DNA of 38,524 nt. Source: Hymenobacter sp. H14-R3 (GTDB taxonomy: Bacteria > Bacteroidota > Bacteroidia > Cytophagales > Hymenobacteraceae). A model generated the notes under the pieces. That model was given only the letters and a program-made list of their open reading frames with translations, had not been told where the DNA came from and did not search any database. This document shows positions 6,561-14,186 of this stretch, one piece after another (the stretch's first letter is position 1; each line of letters begins with the position of its first letter). Made by a program: the position numbers and the translations under genes. The DNA lies in NCBI RefSeq assembly GCF_030063445.1, contig NZ_JASITD010000031.1, positions 1 to 38,524 of the forward strand, read 5' to 3'.

Positions 6561-7646
6561 ATGAAACGGCTGAGATGGCTTTTTTGCGCGGGGCTGCTGG
6601 CAGCCCTACCGGGCGGCGCGCCGGCGCAGGCCCTGGTGGGCGATGGCCTGCAAGGCGCATACTATGATGGCCGCGACTTTGGCACGCGCGTGCTCACCCG
6701 CCGCGATGCTACCATTGACTTCGACTGGCACAACGAAAACCCGGTGCCGGGCCTGCCGCCCGCCGACTTTTCGGTGCGCTGGACGGGCTGGCTAGTGCCG
6801 CCGGTCAGCGGCCACTACGTGCTGCACCTCACCGTGGACGACGGTATGCGCGTCTGGCTCGACGGGCGCCAGCTGCTGAACGAGTGGCGCGGCCAGTCGC
6901 TCAGCTTCTACACCGTGCCCCTCGACCTAAAGGCCGGGCAGGCCTACGCCCTGCGCATCGACTACTGCCAGTATGCCTGGAGCACGCGGGCGCTACTGGC
7001 CTGGGAGCGGCCCGACCAGCCCGCCCCGGCGGCATCGGGGCGCAACCTATGGGGGGCAATGCAGGACGAAGTGCCCCCGGCAGTTATTCCGGCGCGCTAT
7101 TTATTCAGCCGCAACCCCGTGCCTACCGTGGTGCCCGTGCCAAACGTAGTGGTACCCGCGCCCAAGCGCACCCCGGAGACCGCGCTGGCGCAAAGAGTGG
7201 CTGCCGTACCAGTGCGGCGGGCCCGCCCCCGGCCGGCTCCGCGGGCCGCGCCGCGCGAAACGGGCAACCTGGCCGCCGTGGCTACCCAACTAGCAGCCGG
7301 CAAAGCAGTTACGCTACGAGCCCTTTATTTTGAGCAGGGCAAAGCTTACTTGCCGGCCCCCGTGCAGGCTACCCTCGACACCCTGGCTACGGCCTTGGCC
7401 CGCCGCCCCAGCCTGCGCCTCGAAGTGCAGGGCCACACCGATAACCAGGGCGACTCAACTCTCAACTACCAGCTGTCGCGGCGGCGGGCCGAGGCGGTGT
7501 GCCAGTACCTGGCCGCGCACGGCGTGGCCGCCGACCGCCTGCGGGCCGTGGGCTACGGTGGCCGGCAGCCCGTGGCCGACAACAACCAGCCGGCCCTGCG
7601 CCCCCGCAACCGCCGCGTGGTGCTGCAACCGCTTGTTCATAAATAA
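6561..7646 (+). CDS. PA14-OmpA fusion, outer-membrane/peptidoglycan protein
   Basis: A 361-aa exported protein. A signal peptide (about 1-22, ending APAQA) is followed by a PA14 domain (about 25-150: LQGAYYDGRDF, VRWTGWLVPPVSGHYVLHL, DDGMRVWLDGRQLLNEW), which in other proteins binds carbohydrate. A Pro/Arg-rich linker (about 155-240) leads to an OmpA C-terminal domain (about 248-360) with GHTDNQGD, LSRRRAEAV and RLRAVGYGGRQP, which binds peptidoglycan. The protein would tether a sugar-binding domain to the cell wall in the periplasm. CATCTTTG ends 4 nt before the ATG, a close match to the -7 motif. Confidence 0.88.
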   Translation: MKRLRWLFCAGLLAALPGGAPAQALVGDGLQGAYYDGRDFGTRVLTRRDATIDFDWHNENPVPGLPPADFSVRWTGWLVPPVSGHYVLHLTVDDGMRVWLDGRQLLNEWRGQSLSFYTVPLDLKAGQAYALRIDYCQYAWSTRALLAWERPDQPAPAASGRNLWGAMQDEVPPAVIPARYLFSRNPVPTVVPVPNVVVPAPKRTPETALAQRVAAVPVRRARPRPAPRAAPRETGNLAAVATQLAAGKAVTLRALYFEQGKAYLPAPVQATLDTLATALARRPSLRLEVQGHTDNQGDSTLNYQLSRRRAEAVCQYLAAHGVAADRLRAVGYGGRQPVADNNQPALRPRNRRVVLQPLVHK

Positions 7647-7661
7647 CTTTAATACAATTAC

Positions 7662-9155
7662 TTACCTAGTCACTACTTGGCGCTTGCTGGTTCGGCGGGG
7701 CGAGCGGGTGGGGGCCACGGCGCGGCGCACGGTTACGGGCACGGGGACTTTGGCCAGGTGCGAGTAGGCGAGCAACCAGTCGCGCAGGTAGTCGAGGCCT
7801 TCGGGTGAGAAGGTGGCTTGGCGCTCGCCGGCCACGATGGGCCACTGCGCGGCATCGGGCTGAAACCAGTGGTTGACGCCCGCCAGGCGGTGCGCCTGCA
7901 CGGGCTGCTTCGACTGCCGCAACCCCTTCTGCAACAGCGACATGTTGCGGCCGGCCGCCACTTGCAGGTCGGCCGTGCCGTTGAGCAGCAGCACGGGGCA
8001 CTGCACTTGGGGCAGGCGCAGCGCGGGGTCAAAATCGAGGTAGTAGCGCGCCCAGGGCGAGGTGAGCTGCACGGCGCGGGCGCGGGCCATGGGCTCGTCG
8101 AGGGCCGTGTTGCTGCTGCGTAGCAGCGTCACGATTTTGGCGCGCGAAGCAGCCACGTTGGGCGTTTGGCGCACGGCCTCCACCAGCTGGTCGTAGAGGC
8201 CCTGGGCGGCTCTTATCTGGCTGCCATCGGCCCCGATGAGGCGCATTATCTCCAGCTGCTGGCGGCGTAGTACCTCGCGGCCCGATTGGCCATAGCCGGC
8301 CAGCGATATGACAAAGGCGGGTGCATTGGGCTCGGTAGCGGCCAGCAGGGCCACGTTGGCTCCTTCGCCGTGGCCCAGCAGGCCCACCTGCTGGGGCGCA
8401 ATGAGCGGCTGGCTGCGCAAAAAAGCCAGCGCCGCCTGGCCATCGGTTACGAAGCTGGCGGTGGTGGCGCGGGTGTAGTCGCCGCCCGATTTGCCCACCC
8501 CACGGTCGTCGAAGCGCAGCACGGCCACGCCGTGCCGGGTGAGGTAGTCGGCCAGCAGCCCAAACAGGTGGTAGCCCTGCACCTCCGATTCGCGGTCCTG
8601 CGGGCCCGCGTCGGAGAGCAGGGCCACGGCCGCAAACGGGCCTTCGCCGCTGGGGATGGTAAGCGTGCCGCTGAGCTTCACCTTGGCCGTGGGGTTGAAA
8701 AACGTGACGGCCGACTCGCGGTAGGGCGGCGTGAGGCGCAGCTTTTGGGTGGCCTGGGCGGCGGCCGGAGCCACGCGGCGCGCCAGCGTGAGCGGGGCCG
8801 TGAGGCCCACCTGCTGCCAGGTGCCCACCAGCTGGTTGCCGCCCGCCAGCACCTTGCCCTCGAAGTGGCTACCGGCCTGCTCAATGCGCAGCACCAGGTT
8901 ATCGTCTTTTACCTCCACCTCCACGGGCATGCGGTTGATGTGCTGCTGGGGCACATCCAGGGCGGCGTAGTAGGTGCCGTCGCTGAGCGGCACAATCGTA
9001 ACAAGCAGTGTGAGCATGCCGCCGGGCACCTTCAGCGGCCCCTGCCACTGGCCACTGAGCCGGGGCGGGTCGCTGGCCACCAAGGCCCGGCCAGCCCCTA
9101 ACGCAGCTAGGTTAGGGGTAATAAGTATTATCAGGAAAAGTAATAATTTCTGCAT
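7662..9155 (-). CDS. Secreted alpha/beta hydrolase lacking the nucleophile Ser
   Basis: A 497-aa protein from ATG 9155; MQKLLLFLIILITPNLAALG is the signal peptide, so I reject the longer frame to 9299. The N-terminal domain (about 30-145) is a beta-rich region found in Bacteroidota peptidases/esterases (LSGQWQGPLKVPGG, LVGTWQQVG). The C-terminal alpha/beta hydrolase carries the oxyanion region (LLSDAGPQDRES), RFDDRGVGKS, the elbow VGLLGHGEGANVA, the acid Asp in LLNGTADLQV and the base His in LAGVNHWFQP. In this family the elbow is normally GHSEG; here Gly263 (codon at 8369-8367) replaces the nucleophilic Ser while Asp and His remain. The gene converges on the PA14-OmpA gene with a 15-bp gap. 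Confidence 0.85.
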   Translation of the reverse strand: MQKLLLFLIILITPNLAALGAGRALVASDPPRLSGQWQGPLKVPGGMLTLLVTIVPLSDGTYYAALDVPQQHINRMPVEVEVKDDNLVLRIEQAGSHFEGKVLAGGNQLVGTWQQVGLTAPLTLARRVAPAAAQATQKLRLTPPYRESAVTFFNPTAKVKLSGTLTIPSGEGPFAAVALLSDAGPQDRESEVQGYHLFGLLADYLTRHGVAVLRFDDRGVGKSGGDYTRATTASFVTDGQAALAFLRSQPLIAPQQVGLLGHGEGANVALLAATEPNAPAFVISLAGYGQSGREVLRRQQLEIMRLIGADGSQIRAAQGLYDQLVEAVRQTPNVAASRAKIVTLLRSSNTALDEPMARARAVQLTSPWARYYLDFDPALRLPQVQCPVLLLNGTADLQVAAGRNMSLLQKGLRQSKQPVQAHRLAGVNHWFQPDAAQWPIVAGERQATFSPEGLDYLRDWLLAYSHLAKVPVPVTVRRAVAPTRSPRRTSKRQVVTR

Positions 9156-9417
9156 AAAACGTAATTCTGCGAAGACCCTAAAATGTGGCTTACGCAACAC
9201 TGCGCAAAATACCGGCCACCGCGTACTCAGCGGCTTGCCCAACGCGCCGGGCGAGCGCTTCCCACAGTTAATAGTGTGATTTATTTTATTAGCAGTCAAT
9301 AACTTATTTACCTTCCATTGCTTAGCTAATAAACTACTGCTAGTAATGCGACTAGCCGCCGGGGCTGGTTTTTACGTAATCATAAGAGACCTTTTCCTAG
9401 TTCTTAGTTACTCCGCT

Positions 9418-10320
9418 ATGCCAACCAAGAAGCCCGCCGCCCCGGCTGCCCCCAAGCGCCCCACCGCCAAAGACATGAAGGAGCACGCCCAAAAGCTGCC
9501 CTACCCCGCCAAGCAGGCCGACATGAAGTTTCAGCCCCAAAGCAGCCTGGCCGCCTACCGCGCTGCCGGCAAGCTCGAAGGCAAGGTGGCCCTCATCACC
9601 GGGGCCGACTCGGGTATTGGGCGGGCCGTGGCCATTGCCTTTGCCAAGGAAGGGGCCGACGTGGCTATCTTATTCAATGAAAACCACGAAGATGCGCAAG
9701 AAACCAAGCGCCTCGTGGAGCTGGAAGACCGCAAGTGCCAAGTATTGCAACTCGATGTGCGCGACCGCGAGCAGGCGTTTCAGGCCGTGCGGCTGGTGCG
9801 CCAGGAGCTGGGCGGCCTGAACATATTGGTTAATAACGCCGCCTTCCAGATGGCGCAGGAGAAGTTTGAGGACATCCCGGAGGCCCAGATTCGGCGCACG
9901 TTCGACACCAATATTTTGGGGTATATGTGGATGGCGCAGGCTGCCATTCCGCACTTGCAAAGCGGCGACTGCATCATTAATACGGGTAGCATCGTGGGCA
10001 TTGTGGGCATTCCGCTGCTCGTGGATTATGCCTGCACCAAGGCTGGTATTCACGCCCTTACCAAGTCGCTGGCCCTATACCTGGGCGAGCGCAACATCCG
10101 GGTGAACTGCGTGGTGCCCGGCCCCGTCTGGACGCCCAACATCCCCGGCACCATGCCGATGGATGAAATCGTTAAGTTTGGCCACGAGGTGGCGCTCAAG
10201 CGCCCCGGCCAGCCCGAGGAAATTGCCCCCGCCTACGTGCTGCTGGCCTCGCAGGACGGCTCGTTTATGACCGGCTCGCTGCTGCACGTAACCGGCGGCA
10301 AGCTCAGCAGCGACGAGTAA
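9418..10320 (+). CDS. Short-chain dehydrogenase, YghA/general-stress type
   Basis: A 300-aa NAD(P)-dependent oxidoreductase. A Lys/Pro/Ala-rich N-terminal extension (about 1-48) with the PYPAKQADMKFQPQSSL signature is characteristic of the YghA / general stress protein 39 group. TGADSGIGRA follows, then NNAA, Ser in TGSIVGI, Tyr and Lys in DYACTKAG, and the C-terminal QDGSFMTGSLLHVTGG. ATG 9418 is preferred over 9346, because the upstream residues are hydrophobic and outside the family alignment. The 262-bp divergent gap before it holds no clear consensus promoter (TACCTTCC is the nearest match). Possibly the first gene of the downstream sugar-oxidation group. Confidence 0.9.
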   Translation: MPTKKPAAPAAPKRPTAKDMKEHAQKLPYPAKQADMKFQPQSSLAAYRAAGKLEGKVALITGADSGIGRAVAIAFAKEGADVAILFNENHEDAQETKRLVELEDRKCQVLQLDVRDREQAFQAVRLVRQELGGLNILVNNAAFQMAQEKFEDIPEAQIRRTFDTNILGYMWMAQAAIPHLQSGDCIINTGSIVGIVGIPLLVDYACTKAGIHALTKSLALYLGERNIRVNCVVPGPVWTPNIPGTMPMDEIVKFGHEVALKRPGQPEEIAPAYVLLASQDGSFMTGSLLHVTGGKLSSDE

Positions 10321-10356
10321 ACATCTAGGCCCTTTACCCGTTGAGAATTAGCCCCG

Positions 10357-10378
10357 CCAGCAGGCCCCGGCTTGCTGG
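10357..10378 (+). terminator. Hairpin between SDR and the subunit-3-like gene
   Basis: CCAGCA / TGCTGG with a GC-rich loop of 10 nt and no T tract. It may be a weak terminator or a processing hairpin, so the two genes could still be cotranscribed. Confidence 0.35.
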
Positions 10379-10402
10379 TGGCACGCCCATTTATATTCCC
10401 GT

Positions 10403-10981
10403 ATGACTTCTCAGGACCTGCTGCCCTCGGCGCACGTATCGGCCGCCACCCGCGCCGCCCTCACCCAACGCCTGGCCGAAACCGGCGCGGCTTATACGCC
10501 CCAGTTTCTGGCCCCCGAAACCTTTCGGCTGCTCGAAGCCGTGGCCGCCCGGCTGTTTCCACAGCCCGAGCGCCCGGTGCCCATTCCGCTGGCCCCATCC
10601 GTAGACCAGCGCCTGGCCGAAGGCCGGGCCGATGGCTGGCGCTACGACGCCCTGCCCCCCGACCGCGAGGCCTACCGCCTGGGCCTGGGTGGCATTCAGG
10701 AAATAGCCCAGGCGTTGTTTCAGGCTGATTTTGAGCAGCTTGAGACAGGCCAGCAGGACGACGTTATCAAGGCCTTGGCCAGCGGCACCCCGCCCGGCGC
10801 GGTGTGGCAGGAGCTGCCGGCCGACCGGTTTTTTGAGGAAATGCTGGCCGAAATCACCGAAATCTACTACGCCCACCCCTGGGCTCAGGACGAGATTGGC
10901 TACACTGGCTACGCCGACCTACCCGCCTGGACCAAAATAGGCCTCAATGAAAAAGAGCCGCGCGAAAGCCCGGTAGAATAA
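10403..10981 (+). CDS. Gluconate 2-dehydrogenase subunit 3-like protein
   Basis: A 192-aa protein of the gluconate_2-dh3 family, the small partner of membrane-bound GMC sugar dehydrogenases. Characteristic segments are FLAPETFRLLEAVAARLFP, DDVIKALASG, FFEEMLAEITEIYYAHP and DEIGYTGYADLPAWTKIG. Family members often begin with a Tat signal; this one has no RR motif or signal, so the complex may be cytoplasmic or exported with a partner. The GMC subunit starts 95 bp downstream, and between them lies a hairpin that begins on this gene's own stop codon. Confidence 0.85.
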   Translation: MTSQDLLPSAHVSAATRAALTQRLAETGAAYTPQFLAPETFRLLEAVAARLFPQPERPVPIPLAPSVDQRLAEGRADGWRYDALPPDREAYRLGLGGIQEIAQALFQADFEQLETGQQDDVIKALASGTPPGAVWQELPADRFFEEMLAEITEIYYAHPWAQDEIGYTGYADLPAWTKIGLNEKEPRESPVE

Positions 10982-11061
10982 GCTTTAGCTTGCCGGGTTA
11001 GTGCCTGGCAATCAACTGCTTTTGTTTGATTTTGAAATTTAATACGGCAAGCTAAAGCTTA
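10979..11061 (+). repeat. Hairpin element starting on the stop codon, copy 1
   Basis: A perfect 17-bp inverted repeat TAAGCTTTAGCTTGCCG (10979-10995) / 11045-11061 with a 49-nt AT-rich loop. The first three bases are the stop codon of the subunit-3-like gene. The second arm ends 15 bp before the GMC start. A diverged copy occupies the same position after the next gene. Confidence 0.85.
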
Positions 11062-11076
11062 CCCTACCCTACGTTT

Positions 11077-12753
11077 ATGCCCGACGAAGAAATTGCCGAG
11101 GAAGGCTTGCTGACACCCACCGAGCCCGCCATTCAGGACCCGCTGTTGCGCGAGCTACTTGCCGAAAACGATATTCCCCTCACGGCCGAAACGCCCCGTG
11201 AAAGACCCCAGCCCACGCCCGCACCCACCGAAACCGTGGACTGCATCGTTATCGGCCTGGGCGCGGGGGGCGCGCCGCTGCTGGCCCGCTTGGCGCAGGC
11301 CGGCCTGAAGGTGGTGGCCCTGGAGGCCGGCCCCTGGCACAACCCCGAAAAAGACTTTGCCACCGACGAGCGTGCCCAGGACTTTCTGTTTTGGAATGAC
11401 GAGCGGCTGGCGGCCGGCGGCGACCCGCTGGCCATGGGCAAAAACAACTCGGGCACCGGCGTAGGCGGCTCGACGCTGCACTACACCGCCTACACGCCCC
11501 GCCCACTGCCCGACGACCTGCACATCAAATCCGACTTTGGGGTGGGTGAAGACTGGCCGCTGACCTACGACGACCTGGCCCCGTACTACTCAGAGATAGA
11601 GCGCTTTATCGGCGTATCGGGCCCCACGCCCTACCCCTGGGGGCCGGCGCGCGCCACGGGCTACCCCATGGCCCCGCTGCCCCTCAACAGCGCCGCCCAG
11701 CTGATGGTGCGCGGCGCCGAGAAGGTGGGTATTCGCACCTCACCGGCGCCCAATGCGGCGCTGTCGGCGCGCTACTTCCAGGAGGGTGTGGGCTGGCGCG
11801 AGGCCTGTACTAACCGTGGCTTTTGCCAGGCCGGCTGCTCCAACGGGGCCAAGTCAAGCATGGACGTCACGTTTATTCCGCTGGCCGTGAAGCATGGGGC
11901 CGACATCCGGCCCAACAGCTACGTAACCGAGATTGAGCGCAACGAGCGCGGCCACATATCGGCGGTAGTGTACACCCAGAATGGCCAGACGCACCGCTTG
12001 GCCTGCAAGAACCTGTTTTTGTGCGGCGGCTCGGTCGAGACGCCGCGCATTCTGCTGCTCAATGAGTTGGCGCTGAGCAGCGGGCAGGTGGGCCGCAACC
12101 TCATGGCGCACCCCGGCCTGCAAGTGTGGGGCACCTTCCCCGAGGAAGTACGGCCCAATAAGGGCATTCCCGGCGGCCTCATCTCGCAGGACACGCACCG
12201 GCCCAAAGATGCCGACTTTGCGGGTGGCTACCTGCTGCAAAGCATTGGCGTGATGCCAGTTACGTTTTCGGGCCAGGTGGCGCGGGGCCGCAAGATGTGG
12301 GGCCAGCCCCTGCGCGACTATATGCGGCAGTTCAACCACATTGCGGGCATCAATATCCTCGGTGATTGCCTGCCCCACGCCAGCAACTACCTGGAGCTCA
12401 GCGAGGAGCTCGATGGCAAGCAGCTGCAAAAGCCACGCCTGCACTTCACGGCCCAGGAAAACGAGCACCGCATGAACGCGCACGCCGAGAAGATGATGCG
12501 CGACATTTGGGCCGCCGCCGGGGCCACCGATATCTGGTCGTTTCAGCGCTATGCCCACGTAATTGGCACGGCCCGCATGGGCCTGAGCGGCGACGATGCC
12601 GTGGTGAACCGCGATGGCCGGGCCTTTGATGTACCCAATCTCTACATCTGCGATAACTCGGTGTTTCCGAGCGCATTGAGCGTTAACCCGGCGCTGACCA
12701 TCATGGCCTTGAGCCTGCGCACGGCCGACAAGTTTTTAGAGAGCGTGCAGTAA
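11077..12753 (+). CDS. GMC-family FAD-dependent sugar dehydrogenase
   Basis: A 558-aa glucose-methanol-choline oxidoreductase, probably oxidising sugars or glycosides with electrons passed to a membrane or cytochrome acceptor. After a 50-residue acidic/proline-rich tail comes the FAD dinucleotide motif GLGAGG (about 60-65) ending at the acidic LEAGP. Next are the GMC signature TGVGGSTLHYTAYTPRP, FCQAGCSNGAKSSMD (typical of the gluconate dehydrogenase subgroup), the catalytic His in AHVIGTARMG and the Asn in SVNPALTIMA. The order subunit 3, GMC is conserved in Bacteroidota glucoside 3-dehydrogenase-like systems. No cytochrome c subunit follows here. The true substrate is inferred only. Confidence 0.9.
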   Translation: MPDEEIAEEGLLTPTEPAIQDPLLRELLAENDIPLTAETPRERPQPTPAPTETVDCIVIGLGAGGAPLLARLAQAGLKVVALEAGPWHNPEKDFATDERAQDFLFWNDERLAAGGDPLAMGKNNSGTGVGGSTLHYTAYTPRPLPDDLHIKSDFGVGEDWPLTYDDLAPYYSEIERFIGVSGPTPYPWGPARATGYPMAPLPLNSAAQLMVRGAEKVGIRTSPAPNAALSARYFQEGVGWREACTNRGFCQAGCSNGAKSSMDVTFIPLAVKHGADIRPNSYVTEIERNERGHISAVVYTQNGQTHRLACKNLFLCGGSVETPRILLLNELALSSGQVGRNLMAHPGLQVWGTFPEEVRPNKGIPGGLISQDTHRPKDADFAGGYLLQSIGVMPVTFSGQVARGRKMWGQPLRDYMRQFNHIAGINILGDCLPHASNYLELSEELDGKQLQKPRLHFTAQENEHRMNAHAEKMMRDIWAAAGATDIWSFQRYAHVIGTARMGLSGDDAVVNRDGRAFDVPNLYICDNSVFPSALSVNPALTIMALSLRTADKFLESVQ

Positions 12754-12810
12754 GCTTTGGCTTGCCGTTATATTGCTGATTATTAATTTTTTACGACAAG
12801 CTGAAGCTTA
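12751..12810 (+). repeat. Hairpin element starting on the stop codon, copy 2
   Basis: TAAGCTTTGGCTTGCCGT (12751-12768) pairs with 12793-12810; of 18 positions, 15 are Watson-Crick, two G-U and one C-A. The first three bases are the GMC stop codon. The arm differs from copy 1 by one base over 17. The loop is 24 nt and AT-rich. Confidence 0.82.
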
Positions 12811-12822
12811 CCGCACACTACC

Positions 12823-14157
12823 ATGAAATCCTTTCTCACCGAAATTAAGAAGAACTTCGGTAGCGGCAACTACGAGGGCGACCAGTTTGGGGGCGCGCGC
12901 GGGCACAACGGCAACGGCCTGCCCACGGGCTTGCCCAACAACTTCATGTTTGCCACCGGCATCGAGTGCAGCTACCCTACCATCGACCAGGGTAAAACCC
13001 GCCGCGATATGCTGGCCGAGTGCGACCACTACAACCGCTACAAGGAAGACCTGGGCCTGGTGAAAGACATGGGCCTCAAGGTGTTGCGCTACGGCCTGCC
13101 GTACTACAGCATTCAAAAAGCGCCCGGCAAGTACGACTGGGAATTTGCCGACCTGGCCATGGCCGAGATGCAGCGCCTGGGCATCACGCCCATTCTGGAC
13201 TTGATGCACTTTGGCGTGCCCGACTGGGTAGGCAATTTTCAGAACCCGGAGCTGCCGGTATTTTTTGCCGAGTACTGCGAGGAAGTGGCCAAGCGCTACC
13301 CCTGGGTGCGCTACTACACGCCGGTAAACGAGATTTACGTAACGGCCAAAATGAGCGCCAAAGACGGCCTCTGGAACGAGCAGCTGAAGTCGGATAAGGG
13401 CTTCGTAACGGCGCTCAAGCACACGGTGGCGGCCAGCATTATGGGCACCCAGAAAATTGCCAAGCACCGCCCCGACTGCATTATTGTGCAGAGCGAGTCG
13501 GCCGAGTTTACGCACGAGCTGCGCGCCGAGCGCACGCCCGCCGTGCAGCTCGAAAACCTGCTGCGCTTCACATCGCTCGATTTGCTGTACGCGCATCATC
13601 CCGAGGGCGAAGTAGTTAACTACTTGTACGACAATGGGATGACCCGCAAGGAGTACGATTGGTTTATGGCCGGCGAGCCTCCCGGATACCAGGTAATGGG
13701 CAACGACTATTACGGCCGCAACGAGAAAATAGTGCTGCCGAATGGGGATATCCAAACCAGTATCGACGTGCTTGGCTGGGCCACCATTACCCACGATTAT
13801 TACCAGCGTTACAAAAAGCCGGTGATGCACACCGAAACCAACGTGTTTGAGGCCAGCGAGGCCCCTTCTTGGTTGTGGAAGCAGTGGGTGCACATCTTGC
13901 GCCTGCGCAAGGAAGGCGTACCGGTATTGGGCTTCACGTGGTACTCGCTCATCGACCAGATTGACTGGGAAACCGGCCTGGCCGAGAAAAAGGGTACCGT
14001 GAACGCCTGCGGTCTCTTCGACCTCGACCGCAAACCCCGCGCGGTGGCCGAGGCCTATAAAATGCTGTTGCAGGAATATGGCCAGATTACCATTGTGCCC
14101 CACGGCGAGCTGTTTGAGGTAACCACCCGGCCGGCCACGCTCAAGGTAGAAGTGTAA
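12823..14157 (+). CDS. Glycoside hydrolase family 1-like protein
   Basis: A 444-aa TIM-barrel protein related to GH1 beta-glucosidases. The acid/base Glu170 lies in YYTPVNE and the nucleophile Glu338 in MHTETN, the normal pair and spacing. Other GH1 features are FMFATGIECSYPTI at the start, LRYGLPYYSI, LDLMHFGVPDWVG and FTWYSLIDQIDWETGL near the end. There is no signal peptide, so it is cytoplasmic. Position after the GMC pair suggests it acts on the oxidised or parent glycoside; such GH1-like proteins are sometimes found beside GMC dehydrogenases and SDRs. Substrate unknown. Confidence 0.85.
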   Translation: MKSFLTEIKKNFGSGNYEGDQFGGARGHNGNGLPTGLPNNFMFATGIECSYPTIDQGKTRRDMLAECDHYNRYKEDLGLVKDMGLKVLRYGLPYYSIQKAPGKYDWEFADLAMAEMQRLGITPILDLMHFGVPDWVGNFQNPELPVFFAEYCEEVAKRYPWVRYYTPVNEIYVTAKMSAKDGLWNEQLKSDKGFVTALKHTVAASIMGTQKIAKHRPDCIIVQSESAEFTHELRAERTPAVQLENLLRFTSLDLLYAHHPEGEVVNYLYDNGMTRKEYDWFMAGEPPGYQVMGNDYYGRNEKIVLPNGDIQTSIDVLGWATITHDYYQRYKKPVMHTETNVFEASEAPSWLWKQWVHILRLRKEGVPVLGFTWYSLIDQIDWETGLAEKKGTVNACGLFDLDRKPRAVAEAYKMLLQEYGQITIVPHGELFEVTTRPATLKVEV

Positions 14158-14173
14158 GCGCCGGGCCGCCCCG

Positions 14174-14181
14174 TATTTTTG
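14174..14181 (+). promoter_or_regulatory. ATG-proximal -7 element
   Basis: TATTTTTG, a full match to TAnnTTTG, ends 5 nt before the ATG at 14187. Initiation about 7 nt downstream would start the mRNA at or beside the start codon. Confidence 0.5.
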
Positions 14182-14186
14182 CGGCC

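Noticed and set aside
9156..9417. Divergent 262-bp spacer between the hydrolase and the SDR
   Set aside because: I looked for promoters, hairpins and small genes but found only partial matches (TACCTTCC), not enough to call.
12808..14103. Long minus-strand frame opposite the GH1-like gene, and similar frames opposite ppk and hflX
   Set aside because: They mirror confident genes, have skewed His/Ala/Val/Gly composition and no recognisable motifs.
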